The position numbers and the translations under genes are program-made. A stretch of 64,000 nt of DNA from NCBI RefSeq assembly GCF_024363565.1, contig NZ_JAJEKE010000003.1, positions 124,001 to 188,000 of the forward strand. Reading direction: 5' to 3'. Positions 17,382 to 25,570 of this stretch are shown one piece after another (position 1 is the first letter of the stretch; each line of letters begins with the position of its first letter). The notes beneath the pieces are model-generated. The model was not told the DNA's origin and did no database searches. It saw nothing but the letters and a program-made list of their open reading frames with translations. This stretch comes from Lutispora saccharofermentans. Its GTDB lineage: Bacteria; Bacillota; Clostridia; Lutisporales; Lutisporaceae.

Positions 17382-17434
17382 AAAGCACCTCTTATCTTCA
17401 TACTATGAATAATATGAAGAAAGGCAGGTGCTTT
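17382..17434 (+). promoter_or_regulatory. Leader hairpin that encloses the ribosome binding site of the guanylyltransferase gene
   Basis: An outer stem AAAGCACCT/AGGTGCTTT encloses an inner stem TCTTCATA/TATGAAGA. The outer 3' arm contains the AGGTG that should act as Shine-Dalgarno and is followed at once by TTTTATG, the start of the next gene. The structure can work as a terminator-like end for the upstream MarR transcript or hide the binding site and limit translation. Confidence 0.5.
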
Positions 17435-17435
17435 T

Positions 17436-18512
17436 ATGAACTATGCATTGATAATGTGCGGTGGTTCGGGAAGCCGGTTTTGGCCAAAGAGCAGGAAAGC
17501 TTATCCAAAGCAGTTTTTGAATCCCTTGGGTCCTGACACCATGCTGCAGTCCACGTTTTCACGCATAAGAAATCTTATACCCATTGAAAATATATATGTA
17601 GTAACAAATAAAAATTATGTGGACATAATACGTGAGCAGCTTCCGGAGTTGGGAGAGGATAATCTCATCGTTGAGCCAATGCAAAAGGAGACTGCTACCT
17701 GCATAGGACATTCTGCAGTAAGACTGATGAAAAAAGATTCCGAAGCGGTGATGGTTGTGCTGCCGTCAGATCACCACATAGAAAATGAAAATGCTTTTAT
17801 CACCACCTTGCAGCAAGGCATGCTCATAGCGGAAAACAGCAAGCATCTAATTACCATCGGGGTAAAACCGACGCGGCCGGAAACCGCTTATGGATATATC
17901 CAGATCGGAAAAAAGATAGACGAAGAATGGCCTATTGATACTTATAAAGTGAGAAGGTTTACTGAAAAGCCCAATAAGGAGAAGGCGGCGGAATTCATTG
18001 AAGACGGCAGATATCTTTGGAACAGCGGCATGTTTATATGGAAGGCCTCTTCTCTGTTAAAACAATACAAGAAACATTTGCCTGAAATTTACGAATCTCT
18101 GAAAGCGATAAGGGACGGCTTGGGCACTGATAATGAGTTTTCCATCCTTGAAGAAGAATATGAAAAGATTGAAGGCATATCTATAGATTACGGCATCATG
18201 GAAAAATCTAAAGATGTATATGTTATTGAATGCAATTTCGGCTGGGATGATATAGGAAATTGGACAGCTATGGAGAGGTATATGGAAAGAGATGAATGGG
18301 GCAATCAGACTAAAGGGATATTCTTCCAAATGGATTCGCGAGACTGCATAGTTTGCGGAGAGAAGAGGCTTATAGCCGCTATAGGAGTAAATGATCTGAT
18401 AATAGTGGATACGGATGACGTGCTGCTGATATGCAGGCGGGAGAGAGATCAGGACATAAAGGAGCTGCTGAGCAAGCTGGGTGAAAACGTGGAATTGAAG
18501 GATTATATATAG
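17436..18512 (+). CDS. Mannose-1-phosphate guanylyltransferase
   Basis: A 358-aa nucleotidyltransferase that makes GDP-mannose from GTP and mannose-1-phosphate. The nucleotide-binding signature CGGSGSRFWPKSRKAYPKQF is at residues 8-27, followed by EPMQKETATCIGHSA (about 80), VLPSDHHI (about 108), FTEKPNKEKAAEF (about 174) and WNSGMFIW (about 192). The length fits the single-domain enzyme; there is no C-terminal phosphomannose isomerase domain. GDP-mannose would feed polysaccharide or glycan synthesis, perhaps of the spore surface given the glycosyltransferases and coat genes downstream, which is inference. It is preceded by a hairpin that covers its ribosome binding site. Confidence 0.93.
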   Translation: MNYALIMCGGSGSRFWPKSRKAYPKQFLNPLGPDTMLQSTFSRIRNLIPIENIYVVTNKNYVDIIREQLPELGEDNLIVEPMQKETATCIGHSAVRLMKKDSEAVMVVLPSDHHIENENAFITTLQQGMLIAENSKHLITIGVKPTRPETAYGYIQIGKKIDEEWPIDTYKVRRFTEKPNKEKAAEFIEDGRYLWNSGMFIWKASSLLKQYKKHLPEIYESLKAIRDGLGTDNEFSILEEEYEKIEGISIDYGIMEKSKDVYVIECNFGWDDIGNWTAMERYMERDEWGNQTKGIFFQMDSRDCIVCGEKRLIAAIGVNDLIIVDTDDVLLICRRERDQDIKELLSKLGENVELKDYI

Positions 18513-18690
18513 GGATCAGCCGCTGGCCACTGGCTTCTGGCCGCTGGCTTTGGGTATTCCTTTGGGGTTCTGGGGGACGGGGAACACGGATTAACACGGA
18601 GGGTTACGGATTTTCACTGAGAGATGGGATAATATGAGAACGGAAACCACTAAAAGACACTAAAGGCCACAAAAAACACGAAGAGAATTT
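18513..18690. repeat. Composite periodic repeat, copy 1 (7-nt block, GGTATTCCT core, 10-nt block)
   Basis: A run of 7-nt units (CCGCTGG, CCACTGG, CTTCTGG, CCGCTGG) is followed by the core GGTATTCCT (18553-18561) and then by units of about 10 nt built on ACACGGATTA and, further on, ACCACTAAAAG and ACACTAAAGG. The same order, inverted, is found at 18893-19052. It contains no gene and forms the left flank of the small toxin gene. Confidence 0.7.
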
Positions 18691-18718
18691 AATGAAAATA
18701 ATGATTTGAGGTGAGGCT

Positions 18719-18808
18719 ATGATGAATACATATCAGACTATAAGCTTGATGCTTATGTTCGGGATGTTAGTTATAGCTTTGCTAAGTTTTCACGAAAAGA
18801 AAAAGTAG
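18719..18808 (+). CDS. Putative holin-like toxin (small membrane peptide, type I toxin-like)
   Basis: A 29-aa peptide: a short N-terminus MMNTYQTISLM, one hydrophobic segment of about 14 residues (LMFGMLVIALLSF) and a basic end HEKKK. This is the layout of the putative holin-like toxin family of Firmicutes (relatives of TxpA/Fst-type peptides), which insert in the membrane and are usually silenced by an antisense RNA. GAGGTGAGGCT gives a good ribosome binding site. A 12-bp terminator hairpin follows 9 bp after the stop. I cannot show an antisense RNA; one would be expected on the minus strand overlapping the 3' part. Composite inverted repeats bracket the locus. Confidence 0.75.
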   Translation: MMNTYQTISLMLMFGMLVIALLSFHEKKK

Positions 18809-18817
18809 CTAAAAGAT

Positions 18818-18855
18818 AACCACCCTGCACTTGCACTGCAGAGTGGTTAATTAAA
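18818..18855 (+). terminator. Terminator of the holin-like toxin transcript
   Basis: AACCACCCTGCA and TGCAGAGTGGTT pair with one mismatch around a 7-nt loop, followed by TTAATTAAATTTT. It is 9 bp behind the toxin stop codon, as is usual for type I toxin mRNAs. Confidence 0.75.
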
Positions 18856-18892
18856 TTTTACTAAAAGGGAACCATTATAAATTCTTATCTTG

Positions 18893-19052
18893 CCGTGTTA
18901 TTCCGTGTAAAATTCCGTGCTTTTCCGTGTTCGCCACCCTTTAGACCCAATAGGAATACCTTAATGCCAGAAGCCAGTAGCCAGCGGCTAGCAGCTGGCC
19001 AGTAAGGAATACCCTCATCCTGAGCTCTGAGCTCTGAGTTCTGAACCCTGAA
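18893..19052. repeat. Composite periodic repeat, copy 2 (inverted relative to copy 1)
   Basis: Reading left to right: CCGTG-type units spaced about 10 nt, a linker with AGGAATACC (18952-18960), 7-nt units (GAAGCCA, GTAGCCA, GCGGCTA, GCAGCTG), a second AGGAATACC (19005-19013), then another 7-nt run (TGAGCTC, TGAGCTC, TGAGTTC, TGAACCC, TGAATCC). It ends where the stop codon of the lipoprotein gene begins. Confidence 0.7.
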
Positions 19053-19054
19053 TC

Positions 19055-21277
19055 CTATCTCATAAACTCCGGCTTCTCCCCTATGCCGAGGCGGGTATTG
19101 TATGCATATTTTTCATTAAAGCAAAGATATATGGTTGGATCGGGCATCCTGCTTAAGGCATTGTATTTGCAATCTATGTATTTATAGCCATACTCATCCC
19201 TTATGACCACATAAGAAGAGTTCTCGCTTATTGCAACCCATGTTTCATCCGACTTGCCGAACAAGCCGGTATAAAGCCCGTAAGCCAGCAAGGCTTTATC
19301 CATGGCCCCTCCTTTTTTAGATTTAAGGCATGCTTCAGGATGAAGAAAAAAATCCACGGCCTTTTCTTCAATTTTTATTGTTGACAACACGCTCAAAATC
19401 CCTTCTATCTTGTCTTCTCTTTCCCTATTGGAGGAACCTATTTCAGAAGCCTTTACCTTCACTGCCGCCGACTCCCGGGCCGCTTCGGCATAGGCTTCCG
19501 GTTTTTCCACGAAGGCCAGGCCTCCGCTGTAGCGGCTGTAATCATATTGGCTCCCCGGATATTTACCTGCAAGATTTAGGATATACTTTCTGCACTTTAG
19601 GGACAGCAGCTCTCCCATGGCCATTCTCAAGGCATCCTTTGCCTCGCTCAGGGAAGACATGGAATTAGTATATTGAAAGTATGAAGTGTTATTTTGAAGC
19701 TTTTCATATATATCAAGCGTGTTAAAGGGCAGGAAATTAGTTGCTAATTCCTCGTTTTGAGCGAAGCTTTTTCTTACGATCCTGCTTGGCAGCAGCTCTT
19801 TTTTTAAGCTTAGGACTTTATTTATAGCATTTATGCTGTTTATTATATCTTCCTTAGGCATATTCGTGGAATTATCCTTGAGATTCAAGTAGTATCCGTC
19901 ATTTTCAATGGATTTCAGCTCCTCTAAGGCATACTGCCGGTTTACTCCATGTATGAAGAGCATATTAGGATCAAGAGCATATCCGTCATCTATATTTGCA
20001 AATATGACAGAAGCATCTTCTCCCTCAAGGCTGAAAACCTCATCTCCATGAAAACCCGCTAAGCGCAAGAGTGCTGTTACGGATGGGATGTCCATATCCT
20101 TAGCAAGCATTAAAGCGGAGTCCAGAACCCCTGCATCTGCACTGGGAGGCAGTTGAAAAGCTTTTGTGCAGACATCCTTGTTCATGAAATATGAGGATAT
20201 GATTCCCATACGAATGGCCTGAGATTGTTTTTTAGCGGCAGGATCAATAGAAAAGGCTTCCTTATAGTCTTTCCTGTCATTATTTGATATGTTTTTTTCT
20301 ATCAAATGTATATTATCTTTTTCCAAAGCAATCTCATCGGATATCAGCTTTATATTATACTCAACCACATCCTGTGCCCTGGCTAAGGTTTCTTCAGCCT
20401 TATTGTGATCAAGAGTTGTGAGGGTCGTCAATTCTAGAAGCTCGGCTTTACGTATTTCGTTATCCTGTATGAGATAGACCCCGGGCTCCATATAGCTGTT
20501 CTCGGTCAGATACTGGGCCATAAAGCTTATAGCGGCTTTGGCCCCTTGCAGAGAACTGCTTTGAATAACTATGGCATGTCTGTAGTTTTCTGCGTTGGGT
20601 ATTACCTGAACTATGCCCAGATCGCTCCCGGGATAATTCTCTGTTACCTTTATATAAGTTGAATTTTGCTTCTCCATCTCCAATATGGATGCATTATCGT
20701 AGGCGGTGCCCAGCAGTATTATATCACCCGAGTTCTGGAGATGATCGATATCTAAAAAAAGCTTAGAATTCAAAGCTTTTGCCATGCCTTGGGCATTGGC
20801 AAAGAGAAGGCTGCTGTTTCCCACTACCACAGAGGGCCGGCTGTAAGCATGAAAATAGTAATCTTTGATCTTCCAGGCGTCATCTTCTTTGGAAAAATAG
20901 ATGCTTCTGGTCTGTTCGCCGGACTTCTTCTTGCCGTTCAGCGACATTTCCCACTGAGTATTTACTATTGCCTCCAAACCCTCTCCATATCTTTTCAAGC
21001 CTTGAATACTGATGGAAAAGTTTTTGAATTTTATGTTCTGAGCCTTTACTGAGAGGATATTCTCATTTATTTTATTCAAGAAAGCGCAGTCGGGAGAAAA
21101 GCAAGACATATAACCCTCTATATCCATAGACAGGACAGAACCTGCCAGAGTATCGAGGGTCTTTTGTACTTCAGCCCCTTCCGGCAATTCATATACGGTT
21201 ACGTTATCAGATTTAAAGCGGCATCCAAACAGAAAGACGGATGCCAAAGCAAGCATAAGCAATAATATTTTCTTCAT
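19055..21277 (-). CDS. Large putative lipoprotein of unknown function
   Basis: A 740-aa protein with a lipoprotein signal peptide: KKILLLMLALASVFLFGC, lipobox cysteine at about residue 19. It is therefore probably exported and anchored to the outer face of the membrane. Residues about 42-145 look like an NTF2/SnoaL-type domain (VLSMDIEGYMSCFSPDC ... WKIKDYYFHA). The middle is helical and low in recognisable motifs. The last 110 residues (KGGAMDKALLAYGLYTGLFG ... YGYKYIDCKYNAL) resemble the end of a transglutaminase-like fold, where such domains assess loading or processing of an exported protein; this is a weak resemblance. It stands alone between repeat-rich spacers, upstream (on its strand) of nothing obvious. 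No enzyme activity can be claimed. Confidence 0.75.
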   Translation of the reverse strand: MKKILLLMLALASVFLFGCRFKSDNVTVYELPEGAEVQKTLDTLAGSVLSMDIEGYMSCFSPDCAFLNKINENILSVKAQNIKFKNFSISIQGLKRYGEGLEAIVNTQWEMSLNGKKKSGEQTRSIYFSKEDDAWKIKDYYFHAYSRPSVVVGNSSLLFANAQGMAKALNSKLFLDIDHLQNSGDIILLGTAYDNASILEMEKQNSTYIKVTENYPGSDLGIVQVIPNAENYRHAIVIQSSSLQGAKAAISFMAQYLTENSYMEPGVYLIQDNEIRKAELLELTTLTTLDHNKAEETLARAQDVVEYNIKLISDEIALEKDNIHLIEKNISNNDRKDYKEAFSIDPAAKKQSQAIRMGIISSYFMNKDVCTKAFQLPPSADAGVLDSALMLAKDMDIPSVTALLRLAGFHGDEVFSLEGEDASVIFANIDDGYALDPNMLFIHGVNRQYALEELKSIENDGYYLNLKDNSTNMPKEDIINSINAINKVLSLKKELLPSRIVRKSFAQNEELATNFLPFNTLDIYEKLQNNTSYFQYTNSMSSLSEAKDALRMAMGELLSLKCRKYILNLAGKYPGSQYDYSRYSGGLAFVEKPEAYAEAARESAAVKVKASEIGSSNREREDKIEGILSVLSTIKIEEKAVDFFLHPEACLKSKKGGAMDKALLAYGLYTGLFGKSDETWVAISENSSYVVIRDEYGYKYIDCKYNALSRMPDPTIYLCFNEKYAYNTRLGIGEKPEFMR

Positions 21278-21605
21278 TTGTCCACCTATAAATATTAATA
21301 TTTAAATTCTTAATATGAAGCAAATGCGACAAAAGAGGAGACGGAAACCACTGAAAGACACGGAATTTTTCACGAAAAAACACAGAAGGATTTTTTATTT
21401 ATTAATCGCTAATCTCTAGCTTTTACTACTGATTCTATCATTTGAGTATTCCGCTAGAGTTTAAATTAATAATTTCATGCAACTTTAATATTATAAAATT
21501 TTAGTGATTCTCTGTGCAGTTTCAGTGACTTTTCGTGTTCCCCGTTCCCCATTTGCTTGTTGCACATTTTTTATATATTAATAATATAGCCAGATTGAAA
21601 CAAAT
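21278..21605. repeat. Intergenic spacer with two period-10 repeat blocks
   Basis: Blocks at 21338-21392 (GACGGAAACCACTG, AAGACACGG, TTCACGAAAAAACAC) and 21510-21548 (CTGTGCAGTTTCAGTG, TTTTCGTGTTCCCCG) are built on the same words as the composite repeats around 18.6 and 18.9 kb and are roughly inverted to each other. The AT-rich DNA between them has no supported gene. Confidence 0.55.
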
Positions 21606-22730
21606 TCAATACATGGCTATAGCTTCCTCATAAACCTTAACGGTTTCCAGAGCTGTTTTTCTCCAGGAAAATTGATATGCTCTCTTCATCCCTTTCAGTG
21701 AAAGCTCTTGACTCAAGCTTGTATTTGTCAGCACCTCATACATGGAATTTGTCAGCTCATCCGGATCATAGGGATTCACCAGGATGGCTCCTCCGTCAAC
21801 GATTTCAGGGATCGAGGTTACATTTGATGTGATAACGGGTGTGCCGCAGGTCATCGCTTCAAGGGGAGGAAGGCCGAACCCCTCATAAAAAGACGGGTAT
21901 ACGAAAAGGCTTGCACAATTATAAAACAATGGCAGATGCTCATAAGGTATATAGCCGGTGAAGACGACCCTATCTTCTATCCCCAGTGCATAAACCTTCT
22001 TTTTCATTTCATAATGATCATCCTTGGAGGCTCCCAGAATCATCAGATCATAACGTCCGGGCAATTCCTTATAAATAGCCTTATAAGCATGGAGCAATCC
22101 ATCTACATTCTTTCTTGGGCTAAAGCCTCCTACGTACAGTATATAATCTGTGGAGTAGTTATACTTGTGCTTCAGCAAATCCCAGGCTGTATCCTTATCC
22201 ATATGCCTGAATATGCTGTCTGCCGCCAGATAAGTTACCTTTATCTTTTCCTGAGGCACATCGAAATACTTTATGATATCATCCTTGGAGTATTGAGACA
22301 CAGTTATAATAAGGTCGGATTTATCCAAAATGAACGGCATCTCTGTGGTGAACTTATCCAAGTAGCTTTTACCGCAGGTTTCAGGCATTGTGTATGGTAT
22401 GAGATCATGTACTGTGACCACATATTTGGAATATTTCCTGACAGGAAGACCAAGACCATTTTGAGGAAGATGAAAAACATCAGGCTTCAATTGCTTTAAT
22501 CTTTTGGGCAAATAACACTCATCCCAAAACTTTTTGTTTCTCTCGCCAAAAAGGATCACTTGAATATTTTTCTTGGTTGCAAAGCTTTCGTAGCCCCCGT
22601 TGGGCCAGAAAAAGCTGTAATGATTGTCACTATCTATGGCTTGGATGTTTTCCATCAGTCTCATGGTATACGTTCCTATGCCTGTGCCGGCATAAAGCTT
22701 TGCCCCTCTTATATCTATACAAGCGTGCAT
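21606..22730 (-). CDS. GT4-type glycosyltransferase
   Basis: A 374-aa glycosyltransferase family 1/4 (GT-B fold) enzyme that moves a sugar from a nucleotide donor. The N-terminal domain starts RGAKLYAGTGIGTYTMRLM; the C-terminal donor domain has LYVGGFSPRKNVDGLLHAY (about 205) and the E-x7-E motif in YEGFGLPPLEAMTCGTPVI (about 275). No signal peptide; it would act at the cytoplasmic face. The GAGGTGAGCAC leader defines the start. It is about 55% similar by eye to the enzyme at 35034-36155 (same GTGIGTY start). Both lie next to CotS-type coat genes, so a role in spore-surface polysaccharide is likely but inferred. Confidence 0.9.
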   Translation of the reverse strand: MHACIDIRGAKLYAGTGIGTYTMRLMENIQAIDSDNHYSFFWPNGGYESFATKKNIQVILFGERNKKFWDECYLPKRLKQLKPDVFHLPQNGLGLPVRKYSKYVVTVHDLIPYTMPETCGKSYLDKFTTEMPFILDKSDLIITVSQYSKDDIIKYFDVPQEKIKVTYLAADSIFRHMDKDTAWDLLKHKYNYSTDYILYVGGFSPRKNVDGLLHAYKAIYKELPGRYDLMILGASKDDHYEMKKKVYALGIEDRVVFTGYIPYEHLPLFYNCASLFVYPSFYEGFGLPPLEAMTCGTPVITSNVTSIPEIVDGGAILVNPYDPDELTNSMYEVLTNTSLSQELSLKGMKRAYQFSWRKTALETVKVYEEAIAMY

Positions 22731-22849
22731 GTGCTCACCTCGTTTTTAAATCTTAGGCCTCAATTATATATACAGCAAGACATAATATATTATAATCATT
22801 ACTCATCATTTTTGTGACAGCTGAGGTGCCATGCACGCCTATTATTGTC

Positions 22850-23116
22850 TTAGCATAGTTTCATGTAAGACCTTGCGACTTCTTTAAATCCGTTTTCCAT
22901 TAAAACATGATATACGATACCCCTGATTTCATATGTAGAAGTATGGGCATTGCCTTTTGAAACATCTGTCAATATCTTATTGACTTGTGTGGAAAGCGCG
23001 TTGATGTCTCCTTCAGTCATATAACAATCATCGCTGCACAAGCAGTTATTAACGCTTGTCCTAATTTTTTCGATATTAAATTCCTGCAATGAACAATTCT
23101 TTTTTACGACCAACAT
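22850..23116 (-). CDS. Stand-alone ATP-cone domain protein
   Basis: An 88-aa protein consisting of little more than one ATP-cone domain, the nucleotide-sensing module of NrdR and of ribonucleotide reductases. The features are VVKKNCSLQEFNIEKIRTSV at the start (an ATP-cone opening), EIRGIVYHVLMENGFKEVAR near the end. NrdR's zinc ribbon is absent, so it is not a complete NrdR. Start ATG 23116 follows GGAGGGATTAATC; a longer in-frame start has no binding site. It may bind ATP/dATP as a regulator, but its partner is unknown. It is transcribed divergently from the coat operon. Confidence 0.75.
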   Translation of the reverse strand: MLVVKKNCSLQEFNIEKIRTSVNNCLCSDDCYMTEGDINALSTQVNKILTDVSKGNAHTSTYEIRGIVYHVLMENGFKEVARSYMKLC

Positions 23117-23237
23117 GATTAATCCCTCCATAATATTTATTCGATGTCCAAGACCACTAAAATCCATCCTCTGATAATATCAGTTTACTAAATATTTCAC
23201 GAAGGTACAATAGCCAGCCCCGGGCTCTTATATATGT

Positions 23238-23266
23238 AACAGCGCCGGCGTTCTGAACATATAATG
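23238..23266 (+). promoter_or_regulatory. Candidate sigma-K promoter of the coat operon
   Basis: AACA at 23238-23241, a 16-bp spacer, and CATATAATG at 23258-23266 match the sigma-K pattern (ACm, 16, CATAnnnTA) except for the last base. It lies 30 bp before the CotS start, in the right place for a late mother-cell promoter of a spore-coat gene. Confidence 0.5.
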
Positions 23267-23295
23267 ATATATATCAACTTTAGGAGGGCACAAGC

Positions 23296-24282
23296 ATGAA
23301 ATGGGAAGATATAGAGAAGGCATACGGCTTTAAAATAATGAGTGAAGAAAAAATAAGGAAGATCTCAAAATTGAATACGAGCCAGGGAGCAAAATGCTTC
23401 AAAAGAGCCCACACCAGGCGAAGCTACTTCCTTTTTGTATTTGCTGCGGTAAAACACCTCATAGAGAATGGATTTACCCGTGCTATAGCCTATGATATGA
23501 CCTTGGATGGTGACATATGTATGGAAGATGGGGAATATATATATTATGCCCTACCCTGGATTGAAAGCAGGCAGTGTAAATTTAAGAAAGAAGATGATCT
23601 GGCGGAGATCATAAAGCTTTCTGCAGAACTGCATGAGGCATCGGCAGGCTTCATACCCCCCGAAGCTTCAAAGCCCAGGGTCTACTATGGAAAATGGCCC
23701 GAGCATTTTGAGAAAAGGCTAAAAGAACTTCAAGCCTTTAAAGCCATGATCGAGGAGAAAAAAATAACAGACGAGTTTGATAAAGCTTATTATCCTCTTA
23801 TAGATTTTTTTGCGGATCAGGGCAATGGAGCCATAGACCTGTTAAAAGAAAGCAGCTATTATGATATCTCCGAAAAAGCGGGAAAAAGGGGAGAGTTTTG
23901 TCATCATGACATGGCGGAGCATAATTTCATCATCACTGCTGACCGGGAGATGAAGATCATTGATTTCGACTATTGCATTATGGATACCAGGCTACATGAT
24001 ATAGCAAGCCTGGTCATCAGAAATATGAAGCACGGCACATGGGATATAGCTAAAGCATACTTCATCCTGAACGAGTATTCAAAATATTCGGCCATCAACA
24101 AAGAAGAAATGGAAGTCATAAAATATTTTGCCATATTCCCTCAGGATTTCTGGCAGGTAGGACTTCAATATTATGTGGAAAAGCAGCCCTGGGATATGCA
24201 AAACTTCATGTCAAGGCTTAATAAGGTAAGAGATGACTTTAGCTTAAGACAGAAGTTTCTCGAGGAATTTCTTATGCTATAA
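23296..24282 (+). CDS. CotS family spore-coat kinase-like protein (copy 1)
   Basis: A 328-aa member of the CotS/YutH group, aminoglycoside-phosphotransferase-fold proteins of the spore coat made in the mother cell. Catalytic-loop residues are intact: FCHHDMAEHNFII (about residue 205) and, as magnesium site, KIIDFDYC (about 221). The tail has the family's FPQDFWQVGLQYYVEKQPW. A TTTAGGAGGGCACAAGC leader precedes the ATG and a candidate sigma-K promoter stands just upstream. It opens an operon of four genes (small coiled-coil protein, two more CotS-like proteins). The phosphorylated substrate is unknown; CotH-type kinases phosphorylate coat proteins, but that is a different family. Confidence 0.9.
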   Translation: MKWEDIEKAYGFKIMSEEKIRKISKLNTSQGAKCFKRAHTRRSYFLFVFAAVKHLIENGFTRAIAYDMTLDGDICMEDGEYIYYALPWIESRQCKFKKEDDLAEIIKLSAELHEASAGFIPPEASKPRVYYGKWPEHFEKRLKELQAFKAMIEEKKITDEFDKAYYPLIDFFADQGNGAIDLLKESSYYDISEKAGKRGEFCHHDMAEHNFIITADREMKIIDFDYCIMDTRLHDIASLVIRNMKHGTWDIAKAYFILNEYSKYSAINKEEMEVIKYFAIFPQDFWQVGLQYYVEKQPWDMQNFMSRLNKVRDDFSLRQKFLEEFLML

Positions 24283-24321
24283 CAAGCTCATTCATAAAAG
24301 CTATTGCAAGGGGTGATTTAT

Positions 24322-24546
24322 ATGGGTAAAGGCAGTAACTATTACAAAAAAACGCTGTCGGAGGAAGAAAAATGTTATTCGGAGCCTTCTTCCAAGAATG
24401 TAGACTTTTATAAGAAAAGGATAGATGAATTGGAAGATGAAATAAAAATGTTGAAGAAGCTTATCAAGAAGAGAGAGAAATATGAAGAACTTCTAAAAGA
24501 AAAAGAAAAATTAGTGAATAGGCGCCCTAAGGGGAGAAAGAGGTGA
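24322..24546 (+). CDS. Small basic coiled-coil protein in the coat operon
   Basis: A 74-aa, highly charged protein. Residues about 27-65 (FYKKRIDELEDEIKMLKKL onward) have a regular heptad pattern and should form a coiled coil; the C-terminus RRPKGRKR is strongly basic. It has no signal peptide or membrane segment. The ATG at 24322 follows AGGGGTGATTTAT; a TTG six codons earlier overlaps that site. It lies 39 bp after CotS copy 1 and 4 bp before CotS copy 2, so it is co-transcribed and is probably a spore-coat component or assembly factor. I know no named family for it. Confidence 0.7.
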   Translation: MGKGSNYYKKTLSEEEKCYSEPSSKNVDFYKKRIDELEDEIKMLKKLIKKREKYEELLKEKEKLVNRRPKGRKR

Positions 24547-24550
24547 TACG

Positions 24551-25570
24551 GTGTCCGGAAAGCATGGGAAGTTTAAAAGGCGCGATATCAGAGAGCTCAT
24601 ACAAGGAGAATATGGCCTTAAGATTTACAACATGCACGAGGGAGACAAAGGTGTTTTAGTGTATACGGATTGCGGGGACAAATTCTTTAAGAAGATAAAA
24701 AAGGATGAGTCTCAGATACTTTTCATTGCTTCAGCCTATAACCATGTAAAGGATAGGGGCTTTGAAAATGTTTCGGCCATGTGTAAAACTAAGGATGACA
24801 GATATTACTCAAGATATGATGGAAACCTGTATATACTCGAGGATAGCATGAGAGGAAAATATTTTTCTATAAATTCCGAGGAAGACGGGAGAAAAATCGG
24901 AGAGGAAATGGCAAGGTTTCATGTGGCAGCAGACCGTTTCATACCTGCTCCGGGAAGCAGGGCAAAGGTAGACTGGGGCAGGTGGATAGATAAGCTTAAG
25001 GTCCAATGCGTGCGCCTCAATAAATTCAAGGAAATAGCAGAAGCCAAGAGCATTAAAACCAGATTTGACAAGATGTTTTTGAAGCATGCAGATGAGTATT
25101 GCCAAAAATCTGAGGAAGCTTACAGAATATTAAGGAATAATGGTTATATGGCAAAGGTTTATAAATCTATGCAGACAAACCAGCTATGTCATAAGACCTT
25201 TAAAAAGCATTCCATTTTTACGGTTGATAATGGCGATATATTCCTGACAGGCATGGAGAACTGCAGCTATGACATCATAGAGACGGATTTAGTATCCCTT
25301 TTTGAAAGCTGCATCGGAAGCAGAGGCCTGCCCTATCTGGAAAGCGTTATTTCCGGCTATTCCTGCATAAGACCACTGGATACTGACTCGATGAACATAA
25401 TAAAGGCGCTGCTTCTTCAGCCCGGAAGGTTCTATAAGGTGGCAAACGTATATTATGGGAAGAGAAAGAATTATAACGAATATGAGCTGACGAAGAAGCT
25501 GGAAAGAAGCATAAGAAAAGAAGGAAGAAGATATGAAATAGTAAAAAAGCTTGGGGAAGTGATGGAATGA
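24551..25570 (+). CDS. CotS-like protein with lost catalytic residues (pseudokinase, copy 2)
   Basis: A 339-aa protein with the CotS architecture (VLVYTDCGDKFFKKIKKDE at the start; FIPAPGSRAKVDWGRW near 137). The catalytic loop CHHDxxxHN of its neighbours reads CHKTFKKHS here, and the magnesium-binding IDFDYC reads LTGMENC, so both catalytic aspartates are gone. It should be an inactive kinase fold, perhaps a scaffold or an activator of the active paralogue next to it. It starts with GTG (24551) 8 nt after AAAGAGGTGATAC-type sequence and overlaps the next gene by 4 bp (ATGA). Confidence 0.82.
   Translation: MSGKHGKFKRRDIRELIQGEYGLKIYNMHEGDKGVLVYTDCGDKFFKKIKKDESQILFIASAYNHVKDRGFENVSAMCKTKDDRYYSRYDGNLYILEDSMRGKYFSINSEEDGRKIGEEMARFHVAADRFIPAPGSRAKVDWGRWIDKLKVQCVRLNKFKEIAEAKSIKTRFDKMFLKHADEYCQKSEEAYRILRNNGYMAKVYKSMQTNQLCHKTFKKHSIFTVDNGDIFLTGMENCSYDIIETDLVSLFESCIGSRGLPYLESVISGYSCIRPLDTDSMNIIKALLLQPGRFYKVANVYYGKRKNYNEYELTKKLERSIRKEGRRYEIVKKLGEVME

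Noticed and set aside
18513-19052. CRISPR array
   Set aside because: The 7-nt and 10-nt units are degenerate and have no unique spacers; no cas genes are near. No CRISPR array was seen anywhere in the window.
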